Shown: piece after piece, positions 1 to 5,470 of the stretch | Layout of the letters: each line of letters begins with the position of its first letter | Position numbering within the stretch: the stretch's first letter is position 1 | Assembly: GCA_016650115.1 (NCBI GenBank) | Contig: JAENWI010000061.1 | Coordinates: forward strand, 1-7,403 | Reading direction: 5' to 3' | From: Peptostreptococcaceae bacterium | GTDB lineage: Bacteria > Bacillota > Clostridia > Peptostreptococcales > Anaerovoracaceae | DNA: 7,403 bases | The notes under the pieces: model-generated | What the model saw: the letters and a program-made list of their open reading frames with translations, nothing else | What the model was told of the DNA's origin: nothing | The model's database searches: none | Program-made: the position numbers and the translations under genes

Positions 1-529
1 CAGAGGCGAAAACAGGGTGGATGATGCAGTTAAAAGTGCAATAGAAAGTCCTCTTCTGGAAACTTCAATAAACGGAGCAAAAGCCATTTTGCTTAATGTT
101 ATGGGTGGCTATGATTTGGGAATGCTGGAAATTAATACAATTGCTGATCAGATTGAAAAAGCGGCTGATGAAGATGCTATAGTAATATTTGGGTCAACCA
201 TCAGAGAAGACCTGCAGGATGAAATCATCATTACAGTCATCGCAACAGGATTTGAGGAAAGGCCTTCCGTGGAATTAGGAGGCAATACAGGGAAAATTAA
301 ACCGGGAAATCCGGTCACAGAAAGCATAGGTGCTAAAAATCCCTATGTCATAAGAGATGCTTTTGGTTTGATAGACGATGGACCACATATAAGGGCTGAA
401 GATATTAATGAAAAAGAGGATTCGCTTGATGAAAAACTGGAACTTGAAGCCAAAGAAGCGGAAAAAAGAAAATCGACAATGTTTGATATTCCATCCTTCT
501 TAAACAAAGATTCTTTTAAAGGTTTCTAA
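1..529 (+). CDS. ftsZ: Cell division protein FtsZ, 3' part (5' end outside window)
   Basis: FtsZ is the tubulin-like GTPase that polymerises into the cytoplasmic Z ring at midcell. The frame is open from base 2 (RGENR...), so the GTG at 17 is an internal codon and the true start lies upstream; the GTP-binding half is not in the window. Visible are the GENR...AI.SPLLE helix, the NVMGGYDLGMLE strand-turn, IFGSTI...DEIIITVIATGF, then a linker of roughly 70 residues and the C-terminal peptide FDIPSFLNK that in this family binds partners such as FtsA, SepF and ZapA-type regulators. The linker is rich in Glu, Lys and Asp near its end (EKEDSLDEKLELEAKEAEKR) and looks helical. After the FDIPSFLNK core the protein runs on to DSFKGF instead of ending in a basic tail. 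An intrinsic terminator follows 18 bases after the stop. Identity is certain from family motifs. Confidence 0.96.
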   Translation, partial: RGENRVDDAVKSAIESPLLETSINGAKAILLNVMGGYDLGMLEINTIADQIEKAADEDAIVIFGSTIREDLQDEIIITVIATGFEERPSVELGGNTGKIKPGNPVTESIGAKNPYVIRDAFGLIDDGPHIRAEDINEKEDSLDEKLELEAKEAEKRKSTMFDIPSFLNKDSFKGF

Positions 530-546
530 TAAATATTTCGTTGATG

Positions 547-571
547 AGCCGGTAACTTATACCGGCTTTTT
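547..571 (+). terminator. Intrinsic terminator after ftsZ
   Basis: A perfect 8-bp stem (AGCCGGTA at 547-554 with TACCGGCT at 560-567) with a 5-base loop ACTTA is followed directly by a T run (567-571). It starts 18 bases after the ftsZ stop and fits a Rho-independent terminator on the + strand. The reverse strand lacks a T tract, so it is not obviously bidirectional. It separates ftsZ from the rlmP-pheST unit, whose first gene begins only 25 bases further on. Confidence 0.9.
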
Positions 572-596
572 CTAGTATTAAGGGATAGACAGTTTT

Positions 597-1391
597 ATGA
601 TAGTTATCAACTCAAATGAGAATAAAAATTTCAAATTATGCAGTCAGCTGGCACAAAAAAAGTTTAGAGACAAGCTGGGGCTTTACCTGATTGAAGGACC
701 AAATCTGCTTGAGGAAGCGGTAAACAGCGACGCCGATATTAAGCTTGTCGTGTTTAATGAAAAAATGCTGCCCGGTGTAAAAAAAATCTGGGAAACAGGT
801 ATTTACAAAGGAGCTGAAGTGTTTGGCATGTCGGAAAAGCTCTTTGAAAAACTGGCACAAACAGAAGCGAGCCAGGGGGTGCTAGGCGTCATAAAGAAAA
901 ACAGTAAAACCCAGGTTGAAGTTGAAAATGGGATTTTAAGTAATGCCGGCAACGTCATCATATTGGACAGACTGCAGGATCCCGGGAATATAGGTACAAT
1001 TATCAGAACTGCAGAAGCGGCAGGATACAGGGGAGTTGTTGTACTAAAAGGGACAGCAGATATATATTCCCCAAAGGTTATTCGGGCAGCCGCCGGTTCA
1101 GTCTTTAGGATGCCGGTGTTATTCTTTGAATCGCCGGCGCAGGCAATGGAACTGTTAAAAAAATATGGAAAAAAAGTAGTTACCACTTGTTTTGATACGG
1201 AGAATAACTATTATGATATAGATTTAAAAAAGGACATAGGATTAGTGATTGGAAACGAAGGCAACGGGATATGCAGAGAATTGATTGAAGGCTCTGATAT
1301 CAGGATAAAGATACCAATGACAGGTATAGTGGAATCATTGAATGCGGCTGTCGCCGCGGGGATTGTTATGTTTGAAGCGATTCGAAAATAG
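597..1391 (+). CDS. rlmP: TrmH/SpoU-family 23S rRNA 2'-O-methyltransferase, RlmP/YsgA-like
   Basis: Predicted SPOUT-class enzyme that transfers a methyl group from S-adenosylmethionine to a ribose 2'-OH in RNA. Residues 8-100 form an L30e-like substrate-binding domain (KLCSQLAQKKFRDKLGLYLIEG, then the ASQGVLGV end). Residues 120-262 are the knotted catalytic domain with all three motifs: DPGNIGTIIRTAEA (about 128-141, key Asn131 and Arg137), LVIGNEGNGI (216-225) and IPMTGIVESLNAAVAAGI (239-256). Its 264 residues are normal for the family. The start is bounded by an in-frame TAA at 579-581, with a partial Shine-Dalgarno AAGGGA at 580-585. In Bacillus subtilis the pheST-linked member YsgA (RlmP) makes Gm2553 in the 23S rRNA A-loop; the same position next to pheS here supports that function, but RlmB or a tRNA-modifying TrmH paralogue cannot be excluded from sequence alone. 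Family assignment is firm, the exact target is inferred. Confidence 0.9.
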   Translation: MIVINSNENKNFKLCSQLAQKKFRDKLGLYLIEGPNLLEEAVNSDADIKLVVFNEKMLPGVKKIWETGIYKGAEVFGMSEKLFEKLAQTEASQGVLGVIKKNSKTQVEVENGILSNAGNVIILDRLQDPGNIGTIIRTAEAAGYRGVVVLKGTADIYSPKVIRAAAGSVFRMPVLFFESPAQAMELLKKYGKKVVTTCFDTENNYYDIDLKKDIGLVIGNEGNGICRELIEGSDIRIKIPMTGIVESLNAAVAAGIVMFEAIRK

Positions 1392-1448
1392 ATGAAGTTG
1401 CTGTAAATCAAACTGAAGAAAATGATTTGCAGCAGATGTGATTCGAAA
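1379..1448 (+). repeat. 9-base direct repeats bracketing a stem-loop
   Basis: GATTCGAAA occurs at 1379-1387 (the last codons of the methyltransferase gene) and again at 1440-1448, 51 bases later. The interval holds the stop codon and the 1398-1435 stem-loop. The arrangement looks superficially like a target-site duplication around a small insertion, but the element has no open reading frame and is very short, so chance similarity in AT-rich DNA is also possible. Confidence 0.45.
1398..1435 (+). other. Stem-loop in the rlmP-pheS gap, role unknown
   Basis: As RNA, 1398-1410 can pair with 1423-1435 in 13 consecutive pairs (two of them G-U), leaving a 12-base A-rich loop. It lies 7 bases after the rlmP stop and 36 bases before the pheS start. 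No T run follows, so it is not a standard terminator. There is no T-box sequence and no Phe-rich leader peptide in the gap. Possible roles are mRNA processing or stabilisation between rlmP and pheS, or a protein binding site; none can be shown from sequence. Pairing was worked out by hand. Confidence 0.5.
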
Positions 1449-1471
1449 TGATATAGAAATGGAGAAAATAA

Positions 1472-2494
1472 ATGCATAATCAGTTAGAAAAAATATTAAA
1501 TGAAGCGAATGAGCAAATACAAAAGGCTGTTACAGTATTGGATGCTGAGGAAATCAGAGTGAGACTACTTGGCAAAAAAGGTGCGCTTACAGAAATTCTT
1601 CGTTCCATGGGCAAGCTTGGGCCAGAGGAAAGAAAAGAGCTTGGATTAAAAGCCAATAATGTAAGAAACGAAATTGAAACAATGCTTGAAGAAAAATTCG
1701 CCCAGGTAAAGAACGCTGCAAGAGAAGCAAAGTTCATCATGGAAAAAATTGATGTGACAGAGCCTGGTGTTGAAATGACCCTGGGTGTGAAGCATCCTAT
1801 AACCTTGACAATAGATGAAATTTCAAGAGTTTTCATGTCCATGGGCTTCAGTATTTCAGACGGACCTGAGGTGGAAACAGTTTTTAATAATTTCGATGCG
1901 CTGAACGCCGGCCCGAATCATCCGGCAAGAGATTACAGTGACACGTTTTACATCACAGAAAACACGCTTCTCAGAACCCAAACCTCACCGGTACAGGTTA
2001 GAACATTAATGTCGACGGAGCCACCGATCATGGTTATTTCGCCAGGCAGATGTTTCCGATGTGATACGCCGGATGCAACTCATTCCCCTATGTTTCATCA
2101 GGTGGAAGGATTAGTTGTTGATGAAGGGATCACAATGGCAGATTTGAAAGGGACGTTAGATAGCTTTGCTAAACAGCTGTTTGGCCCTCAGGTTAAAACA
2201 AAATTCAGACCCCATCATTTTCCGTTTACAGAACCGAGCGCGGAAATGGATGTTTCCTGTTTCAAATGTGGTGGTAAGGGCTGCAGAGTTTGCAAGGGCA
2301 GCGGCTGGATAGAAATACTGGGGTGCGGGATGGTACATCCAAACGTATTGAAGGTTGGAGAAGTGGATACTGAAAGATTTACCGGATTTGCCTTTGGTAT
2401 GGGCGTGGAAAGAATTGCGATGCTTAAGTATGGGGTTGATGATATTAGACTTTTCTATGAAAATGATATGCGTTTCATCAACCAGTTTAAATAG
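1472..2494 (+). CDS. pheS: Phenylalanine--tRNA ligase alpha subunit
   Basis: Catalytic alpha subunit of the cytoplasmic alpha2beta2 phenylalanyl-tRNA synthetase, which charges tRNA-Phe using ATP. Residues 1-85 are the N-terminal coiled coil that contacts tRNA; the class II catalytic core follows, with FNNFDALNAGPNHPARD (138-154), TQTSPVQVR (169-177), a motif 2 region GRCFRCDTPDATHSPMFHQ (192-210) and motif 3 GFAFGMGVERIAMLKYG (305-321). The alanine of GFAFG, which shapes the Phe pocket in the E. coli enzyme, is kept. A four-cysteine cluster (Cys263, 266, 271, 274; CFKCGGKGCRVC) precedes GWIEILG, as in many Firmicute PheS proteins. At 340 residues it is close to the usual 327-345. The ATG has GGAG at 1461-1464, 7 bases upstream. 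It is followed after 11 bases by pheT, its obligate partner. Confidence 0.98.
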   Translation: MHNQLEKILNEANEQIQKAVTVLDAEEIRVRLLGKKGALTEILRSMGKLGPEERKELGLKANNVRNEIETMLEEKFAQVKNAAREAKFIMEKIDVTEPGVEMTLGVKHPITLTIDEISRVFMSMGFSISDGPEVETVFNNFDALNAGPNHPARDYSDTFYITENTLLRTQTSPVQVRTLMSTEPPIMVISPGRCFRCDTPDATHSPMFHQVEGLVVDEGITMADLKGTLDSFAKQLFGPQVKTKFRPHHFPFTEPSAEMDVSCFKCGGKGCRVCKGSGWIEILGCGMVHPNVLKVGEVDTERFTGFAFGMGVERIAMLKYGVDDIRLFYENDMRFINQFK

Positions 2495-2500
2495 GAGGTG
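2493..2500 (+). promoter_or_regulatory. Ribosome binding site of pheT, overlapping the pheS stop
   Basis: AGGAGGTG, close to a perfect match to the 16S rRNA 3' end, shares its first two bases with the TAG stop of pheS (2492-2494) and ends 5 bases before the pheT ATG. A ribosome finishing pheS is positioned on the pheT initiation site, which fits translational coupling to balance the two subunits. It also fixes the pheT start. Confidence 0.9.
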
Positions 2501-2505
2501 GCCTG

Positions 2506-4920
2506 ATGTTAGTACCAATAGAGTGGTTAAAGGATTACACAACAGTGAACAGCAGTATAGATGACTTTTGCGAGAAGATGATTATGTCAGGCTCAAACCT
2601 TGAGACCTGCCAGTTTTTTGGAGAAGAAATCAAGGATGTAATCATTGGTAAAATAGTTAGAATAGAGAATCATCCGGATGCGGATAAGCTGGTCATCTGT
2701 TATGTTGAAACAGGGGAAGAAGAATTGACTCAAATTGTTACCGGAGCAACCAATGTGTTTGAAGGAGCATTTGTTCCTGTTGCAATTCATGGCAGCAAAC
2801 TTCCAGGCAATATAAAAATAACAAGAGGAACGCTTAGAGGAATAGAATCCAATGGAATGCTTTGTTCTATGGAGGAATTGGGATTTGAGGATAAAGTGAT
2901 TCCTTCCCAACACAGGGGCGGCATATGGATATTAAATGGATTAATGGCTGATGACAGCTGGAAACTGGGGCAGGATCTTGTTGAGGTGCTTGGCTTGAAG
3001 ACTGCTGTCGTGGATTTTGAAATCACACCAAACAGACCGGACTGTCTCTGTATGATTGGAATGGCTCGTGAATCAGCTGCCACTTTCGGAGAGAAGCTTC
3101 AATATCCTGAAACCAGGTGCGAGAAAGAAACAGGGTCAGCAGAAGATTACATTACCGTCGAAATAAGGAAACCAGAGCTATGCAGACGTTATGTTGCTAG
3201 AGTGGTTACGGACGTCGTTATTAAGGAATCTCCATGGTGGCTTCAAAAAAGATTGATGTTCGCAGGAATGCGTGCTATCAACAATATAGTAGATATTACA
3301 AATTTTGTCATGCTGGAATATGGCAATCCAATACACGCCTTTGATATCAGATGTATAGAAGGCGAGAAGATTATAGTAGACACGGCAGAACAGGGAGAAC
3401 TGTTTGTCAGTCTTGATGGATCGGAAAGAAAACTGAATGAAAACATGCTGCTGATTAAAGATGCTTCAAAAAGTGTGGCAATAGCAGGAGTAATGGGCGG
3501 CCAAAATTCGGAAATTGCGTCGGATACAAGCACAATACTAATTGAAGCAGCTAACTTTAATGGAGACAGTATTCGGTCAACTTCAAAGAAATTAAGTCTT
3601 CGAACAGAGGCGTCTTCAAGATTCGAGAAGGGAATTGACCCAAATCTTTGTGAAGCAGCTGCGGACAGAGTTTGCAAACTGATTGAAATACTGGGAGCTG
3701 GAACAGTTGTCGGCGGTAGCGTAGATGCCTATCCGGCACCCTCAACAATGCCTATGGTTCAGGTCAGAACGGCTAGAGTAAACAGTGTTCTTGGTATCAG
3801 TATTCTAAGAACAAAAATGGCTGATATCTTTGAATCCCTTGAAATGAGGGTTGAAGGGGATGAAGAAACGTTGAAGGTGACACCACCTTCCATTCGTCAG
3901 GATTTGATAGAGGAAGTGGATTTTATAGAAGAAATCGCCAGAATTTATGGTTATGACAAACTGCCAATGACTCTTCCAAGAGGAAATCAGGAAGCGAGAA
4001 AAAGCAGAGAAAGACAGCTGAAGGATCTGGCAAAGCAGACAATGTGTGCCTTAGGGGCAAACGAAGTCCAGACATATTCCTTTGTCAGCCCGAAGGGGAT
4101 TGATTTTGTCAGAATTGCTGAAGATTCATGGGAAAGAAATTTTGTGAAGATTATTAATCCCCTTGGAGATGAAAATTCAGTAATGAGAACCATTCTGACG
4201 CCAAATATGATGGAAATACTCGGCAGGAATTTCTCGAGAAACATTGAAAAGGTGAGGGCGTTTGAAATAGGAAATACCTTTACTCAAAATATTGCTGATC
4301 CGGAAGGTCTTCCGGATGAACAGGATTCCATGGTTATTGCAACCTATGGAAAGGATGAAAGCTTTTATACATTAAAGGGAATGCTGGTTGAAATGCTGAG
4401 AGTTTTCGGTATTACTGACATTCGATTTGAAAGTGAAAGCGATTATGGTGTTTACCATCCAGGCCGATGCGCGCGAATAATCCTTGGAGATGTCGAGATT
4501 GGTATCATGGGTGAAGTTCACCCTGAGGTTTGCGATAAATATGGCATAAATACAAAATGCTACTGCAGCGAATTAATGTTTGATGTGGTAATGAATGCAG
4601 CCAATATTGAGAAAATCTATAAGCCATTGCCAAAATACCCGTCAACCTCAAGAGACATTGCGCTTCTGGTTACTGAAGACGTACAGGTTGGTATGCTGGA
4701 AAATATTATCAAAGAAAACGGTTCTGACATTCTTGAGAAAATACAGATGTTTGATGTCTATCGTGGGAAACAAATTGGTGAGGGCCAGAAAAGTGTGGCA
4801 TTTGCCTTGACTTACAGAGGAGTAGACAAGACGCTTACTGATGAGGATGTTACAAAAGTTCACAATAAAGTGTTGGCAGAATTAAAGGAAAAGGCGAAGG
4901 CTACCTTAAGAGAAATGTAG
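2506..4920 (+). CDS. pheT: Phenylalanine--tRNA ligase beta subunit
   Basis: Beta subunit of phenylalanyl-tRNA synthetase; it binds tRNA-Phe and hydrolyses mischarged Tyr-tRNA-Phe. Domains in order: an EMAPII-like OB-fold tRNA-binding domain (about 41-150; IIGKIVRIENHPDADKL and GTLRGIESNGMLCSMEELG), the B3/4 editing domain (about 212-386; AINNIVDITNFVMLEYGNPIHAFD in parts, AGVMGGQNSEI and SSRFEKGIDP), B5 (about 410-480; PSIRQDLIEEVDFIEEIAR and IYGYDKLP), a degenerate class II synthetase-like core (about 485-700; TYSFVSP, NPLGDENSVMRT, HPGRCARI) and the C-terminal FDX-ACB domain (about 709-802; YPSTSRDIALLV, FDVYRG, SVAFALTYR, TLTDEDV). At 804 residues it is full length for bacterial PheT. Start supported by AGGAGGTG at 2493-2500. 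A perfect inverted repeat lies within the core region at 4298-4317. Confidence 0.98.
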   Translation: MLVPIEWLKDYTTVNSSIDDFCEKMIMSGSNLETCQFFGEEIKDVIIGKIVRIENHPDADKLVICYVETGEEELTQIVTGATNVFEGAFVPVAIHGSKLPGNIKITRGTLRGIESNGMLCSMEELGFEDKVIPSQHRGGIWILNGLMADDSWKLGQDLVEVLGLKTAVVDFEITPNRPDCLCMIGMARESAATFGEKLQYPETRCEKETGSAEDYITVEIRKPELCRRYVARVVTDVVIKESPWWLQKRLMFAGMRAINNIVDITNFVMLEYGNPIHAFDIRCIEGEKIIVDTAEQGELFVSLDGSERKLNENMLLIKDASKSVAIAGVMGGQNSEIASDTSTILIEAANFNGDSIRSTSKKLSLRTEASSRFEKGIDPNLCEAAADRVCKLIEILGAGTVVGGSVDAYPAPSTMPMVQVRTARVNSVLGISILRTKMADIFESLEMRVEGDEETLKVTPPSIRQDLIEEVDFIEEIARIYGYDKLPMTLPRGNQEARKSRERQLKDLAKQTMCALGANEVQTYSFVSPKGIDFVRIAEDSWERNFVKIINPLGDENSVMRTILTPNMMEILGRNFSRNIEKVRAFEIGNTFTQNIADPEGLPDEQDSMVIATYGKDESFYTLKGMLVEMLRVFGITDIRFESESDYGVYHPGRCARIILGDVEIGIMGEVHPEVCDKYGINTKCYCSELMFDVVMNAANIEKIYKPLPKYPSTSRDIALLVTEDVQVGMLENIIKENGSDILEKIQMFDVYRGKQIGEGQKSVAFALTYRGVDKTLTDEDVTKVHNKVLAELKEKAKATLREM
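4298..4317 (+). repeat. Perfect short inverted repeat inside pheT
   Basis: ATCCGGAA (4298-4305) and TTCCGGAT (4310-4317) are exact inverse complements around a 4-base spacer GGTC. In mRNA they would form an 8-bp hairpin. There is no T run after it. It encodes a loop-like protein segment (ADPEGLPDEQ), where protein constraint is probably low. The pairing is plain; a function is not shown. Confidence 0.5.
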
Positions 4921-4970
4921 CATGTCAGGGTTAGTATTCTATAACTGGTTTTGATGATAAGCAGTTGTTA

Positions 4971-4976
4971 AGGAGG
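4971..4976 (+). promoter_or_regulatory. Ribosome binding site of zapA
   Basis: AGGAGG, a consensus Shine-Dalgarno, ends 5 bases before the zapA ATG at 4982 and settles the choice of start. The 61-base gap from pheT holds no convincing promoter or terminator; only a weak 7-bp pairing (4941-4947 with 4962-4968) is visible. Confidence 0.85.
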
Positions 4977-4981
4977 AAAGC

Positions 4982-5470
4982 ATGGAAAACAATAAAGTGA
5001 ATGTAAAAATCTATGGACAGGAATATACGATAGCTGGAGAAAAATCGAGAGAGCAAATCATTAAAGTTGCTGATTATGTAGATTGTAAAATGACTGAGGT
5101 TTCTAAAAAACTTTCAGGAGGACCTGTTGTTTCTTTGGCAGTACTTTCAGCAGTGAACATTGCAGATGATTACTTTGAAGAGATTTTAAAGCATTCTGAG
5201 TTGGAGAATGAAATTGGCAGACTTCGAAGAGACGCCCATCACTTTGAACAGCTTTGGGAAGAAACTAAAAAAAGCTTTTCTCACTTTAAAGAGGAATTAA
5301 ACCAGGCAACTGAAAAAAACCAGGAATTAAAGAGACTGCTGGGAGAAAAAACCAGACAGGCAGAGTCCCTGCAAAATGAAGATAAATACAAAGAACTAGA
5401 GAGTAACTATTTTGATCTTCAGATGGAAAACATTCGTCTGAAGGGAGAACTGGAAAAAGGAAAAAGATGA
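4982..5470 (+). CDS. zapA: Cell division protein ZapA, long coiled-coil form
   Basis: ZapA is a small cytoplasmic protein that binds FtsZ and cross-links its protofilaments, promoting Z-ring assembly. Residues 1-45 carry the family head (NKVNVKIYGQEYTIAG, then EQIIKVADYVDCKMTEV), and residues 50-72 match the dimerising helix (VSLAVLSAVNIADDYFEEI). From about 72 to 162 the protein continues as a charged, heptad-like coiled coil (ENEIGRLRR, HFEQLWEETKKSF, ENIRLKGELEKG). At 162 residues it is much longer than ZapA of B. subtilis (85) or E. coli (109). A clear AGGAGG at 4971-4976 fixes the start. Its TGA overlaps the mutS2 start by 4 bases, indicating translational coupling. It follows pheT as in other Firmicutes, where rnhC may intervene. 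The family call is firm on the N-terminal half; the role of the extension is unknown. Confidence 0.9.
   Translation: MENNKVNVKIYGQEYTIAGEKSREQIIKVADYVDCKMTEVSKKLSGGPVVSLAVLSAVNIADDYFEEILKHSELENEIGRLRRDAHHFEQLWEETKKSFSHFKEELNQATEKNQELKRLLGEKTRQAESLQNEDKYKELESNYFDLQMENIRLKGELEKGKR

Noticed and set aside
14..20. AGGGTGG, resembling the core of a T-box motif
   Set aside because: It lies inside ftsZ coding sequence (the GENRVDD segment), the following bases do not continue the T-box consensus, and no leader structure surrounds it.
301..315. Inverted repeat ACCGG/CCGGT in the ftsZ linker region
   Set aside because: Only 5 bp with no T run, and within coding sequence; expected by chance.
655..1175. 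Four A7-A8 homopolymers in rlmP (655-661, 779-786, 1157-1163, 1169-1175) as possible phase-variation or slippage sites
   Set aside because: They encode lysine-rich stretches in an AT-rich genome, similar A7 runs occur in zapA and mutS2, and the frame is intact; nothing suggests a contingency gene.
803..1186. Reverse-strand open frame of 127 codons opposite rlmP, and similar frames opposite pheS and pheT
   Set aside because: They lie antisense to well-supported conserved genes, resemble no known protein, and are low-complexity Ser/Phe-rich translations typical of antisense shadows.
1344..1357. GC-rich hairpin GCGGC/GCCGC near the end of rlmP
   Set aside because: Five base pairs encoding the Ala-rich motif 3 (NAAVAA); explained by alanine codons, with no T tract.
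1422..1451. Short open frame ATG ATT TGC... (MICSRCDSK) upstream of pheS as a possible leader peptide
   Set aside because: Nine codons, no Phe codons, no convincing ribosome binding site, and no terminator after it, so it does not fit Phe attenuation.
4941..4968. Weak stem-loop and a TATAAC box in the pheT-zapA gap as a promoter or regulator of zapA
   Set aside because: Only 7 pairs with one G-U and a 14-base loop, and no -35 element at a suitable distance from TATAAC.
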